Positions 29,235 to 29,963 of a stretch of 29,963 nt of DNA are shown in pieces; positions within the stretch are counted from its first letter, which is position 1, and each line of letters begins with the position of its first letter. The notes beneath the pieces were generated by a model. It had not been told where the DNA came from and searched no databases. It was given only the letters and a program-made list of their open reading frames with translations. A program made the translations under genes and the position numbers. Source of the DNA: Candidatus Magasanikiibacteriota bacterium (GTDB taxonomy: Bacteria > Patescibacteriota > Patescibacteriia > Magasanikbacterales > UBA922); assembly GCA_003518365.1 (NCBI GenBank), contig DOYU01000021.1, forward strand, positions 80,210 through 110,172, read 5' to 3'.

Positions 29235-29963
29235 ATGAAATTTTTTGAAATAACCTCACAATCTAGCAAATCAAAGGCACGAACGGGCGTGATGCATACA
29301 GACCACGGTGATGTGGAGACACCGTGCTTTATGCCAGTCGGGACACAGGCGACAGTGAAGACGCTCGACTCTCAAGATCTGGAGGTACTCGACCCGGAAG
29401 TTATTTTGGCAAACACATATCACCTTCACTTGCGACCCGGTGAAGATCTTATCGCTGATTTTGGTGGGCTACACAAATTTATGAACTGGAAAGGACCGAT
29501 TCTTACTGATTCGGGTGGTTTTCAGGTGTTTTCACTTGCGCAAGGAAAAGAAAATGAAGATGCGAATGAACATACAAAGCTCGTGAAGATTGACGATGAC
29601 GGCGTAACATTTCGTTCACACATCGATGGCAGTGAACATCGTTTTGATGCAGAAGTAGCAATAGATATTCAACATAAACTTGGCGCAGACATTATCATGG
29701 CATGGGACGAATGCACACCCGATGATGCGGATGAAACGTATGCGCGGCAAGCCTTAGAGAGAACACACAAGTGGGCAGAACGTTCTGTGAAACAACATAA
29801 AAAAACTGCTCGTTAAGATTACAAACAATTTCTCTTCGGTATTGTACAAGGTGCTGGGCACAAAGAACTTCGTGAAGAATCAGCTCGCGTTATTTCTGCA
29901 ATGGATTTTGACGGCATTGCAATCGGTGGTGAATCGATTGGCTACAACATGAAAGCGACAAAA
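29235..29963 (+). CDS. tgt: tRNA-guanine transglycosylase, interrupted by in-frame UAA and cut by the window edge
   Basis: Tgt exchanges G34 of GUN-anticodon tRNAs for queuine or preQ1. The N-terminal part is normal: ETPCFMPVGTQATVK (28-42), ILANTYHL, and TDSGGFQVFSL with the catalytic Asp92. After residue 193 (KKTAR) comes UAA at 29814-29816. The same frame then continues with DYKQFLFGIVQGAG and FDGIAIGGESIG, both conserved parts of Tgt, up to the window edge. The nucleophile Asp and the zinc site lie beyond the edge. One base change from CAA, AAA or GAA would create this stop. It may be a recent pseudogene, a population variant or an assembly error. The gene is divergent from the C39-like gene. 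Confidence 0.85.

Noticed and set aside
1..29963. CRISPR array or prophage
   Set aside because: No evenly spaced identical repeats with unique spacers, no cas genes, and no integrase, terminase or capsid genes are visible.

Overview
The window looks like a piece of a Candidate Phyla Radiation (Patescibacteria, Parcubacteria-like) chromosome. The grounds are a moderately AT-rich backbone, compact house-keeping genes, scarce Shine-Dalgarno sequences, a giant cysteine-rich secreted protein of unknown family, four-helix-bundle (S23/IVP-type) genes, and short GC-rich palindromes that sometimes lie inside coding sequence. The lineage assignment is inference. UGA is used as a normal stop (for example at 12410-12412) and an RF2 gene is present, so the standard bacterial code applies.

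Layout. 1-443 (minus) is the 5' part of a polytopic membrane protein. 444-1424 holds a promoter, a leader with five hairpins and a GC-rich lipoprotein gene on the plus strand, converging on a bidirectional terminator. 1425-11478 (minus) is a two-gene unit: a membrane-anchored protein with calcium-binding (thrombospondin type 3-like) loops, followed by a secreted protein of about 3055 residues. 11581-15326 (minus) is prfB, tsaC, a DUF4015-type glycoside-hydrolase-like gene and ksgA. 15451-18632 (minus) is the str operon rpsL-rpsG-fusA, with a consensus promoter and a leader that can form mutually exclusive antiterminator and terminator hairpins. Then come an M50 membrane protease, rpmB, a small membrane-anchored gene interrupted by UGA, a PEBP-family protein, trhO, and a PLP aminotransferase.

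23351-24678 is an RNA-rich stretch. It has a tRNA-Pro(GGG) nested inside a split tRNA-like sequence, a probable 6S-like RNA, a GC-rich 70-codon gene surrounded by hairpins and a 13-bp inverted repeat, and a 54-residue Cys-rich mini-protein. After it come two four-helix-bundle genes, each directly 3' of a house-keeping stop codon (ndk, uvrD) and flanked by inverted arrays of short degenerate words. The window ends with uvrD/pcrA-type helicase, a C39-like peptidase and, on the plus strand, tgt with an in-frame UAA.

Most recognised genes serve translation or RNA modification: S12, S7, L28, EF-G, RF2, KsgA, TsaC, TrhO, Tgt. The giant protein, its calcium-binding partner and the membrane protein at the left edge form the cell-envelope part. 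The least expected features are the two GC-rich, hairpin-bounded small genes with strong Shine-Dalgarno sites, the nested tRNA, the str attenuator, and the family of inverted word arrays that occur both around four-helix-bundle genes and as empty copies between or inside other genes.
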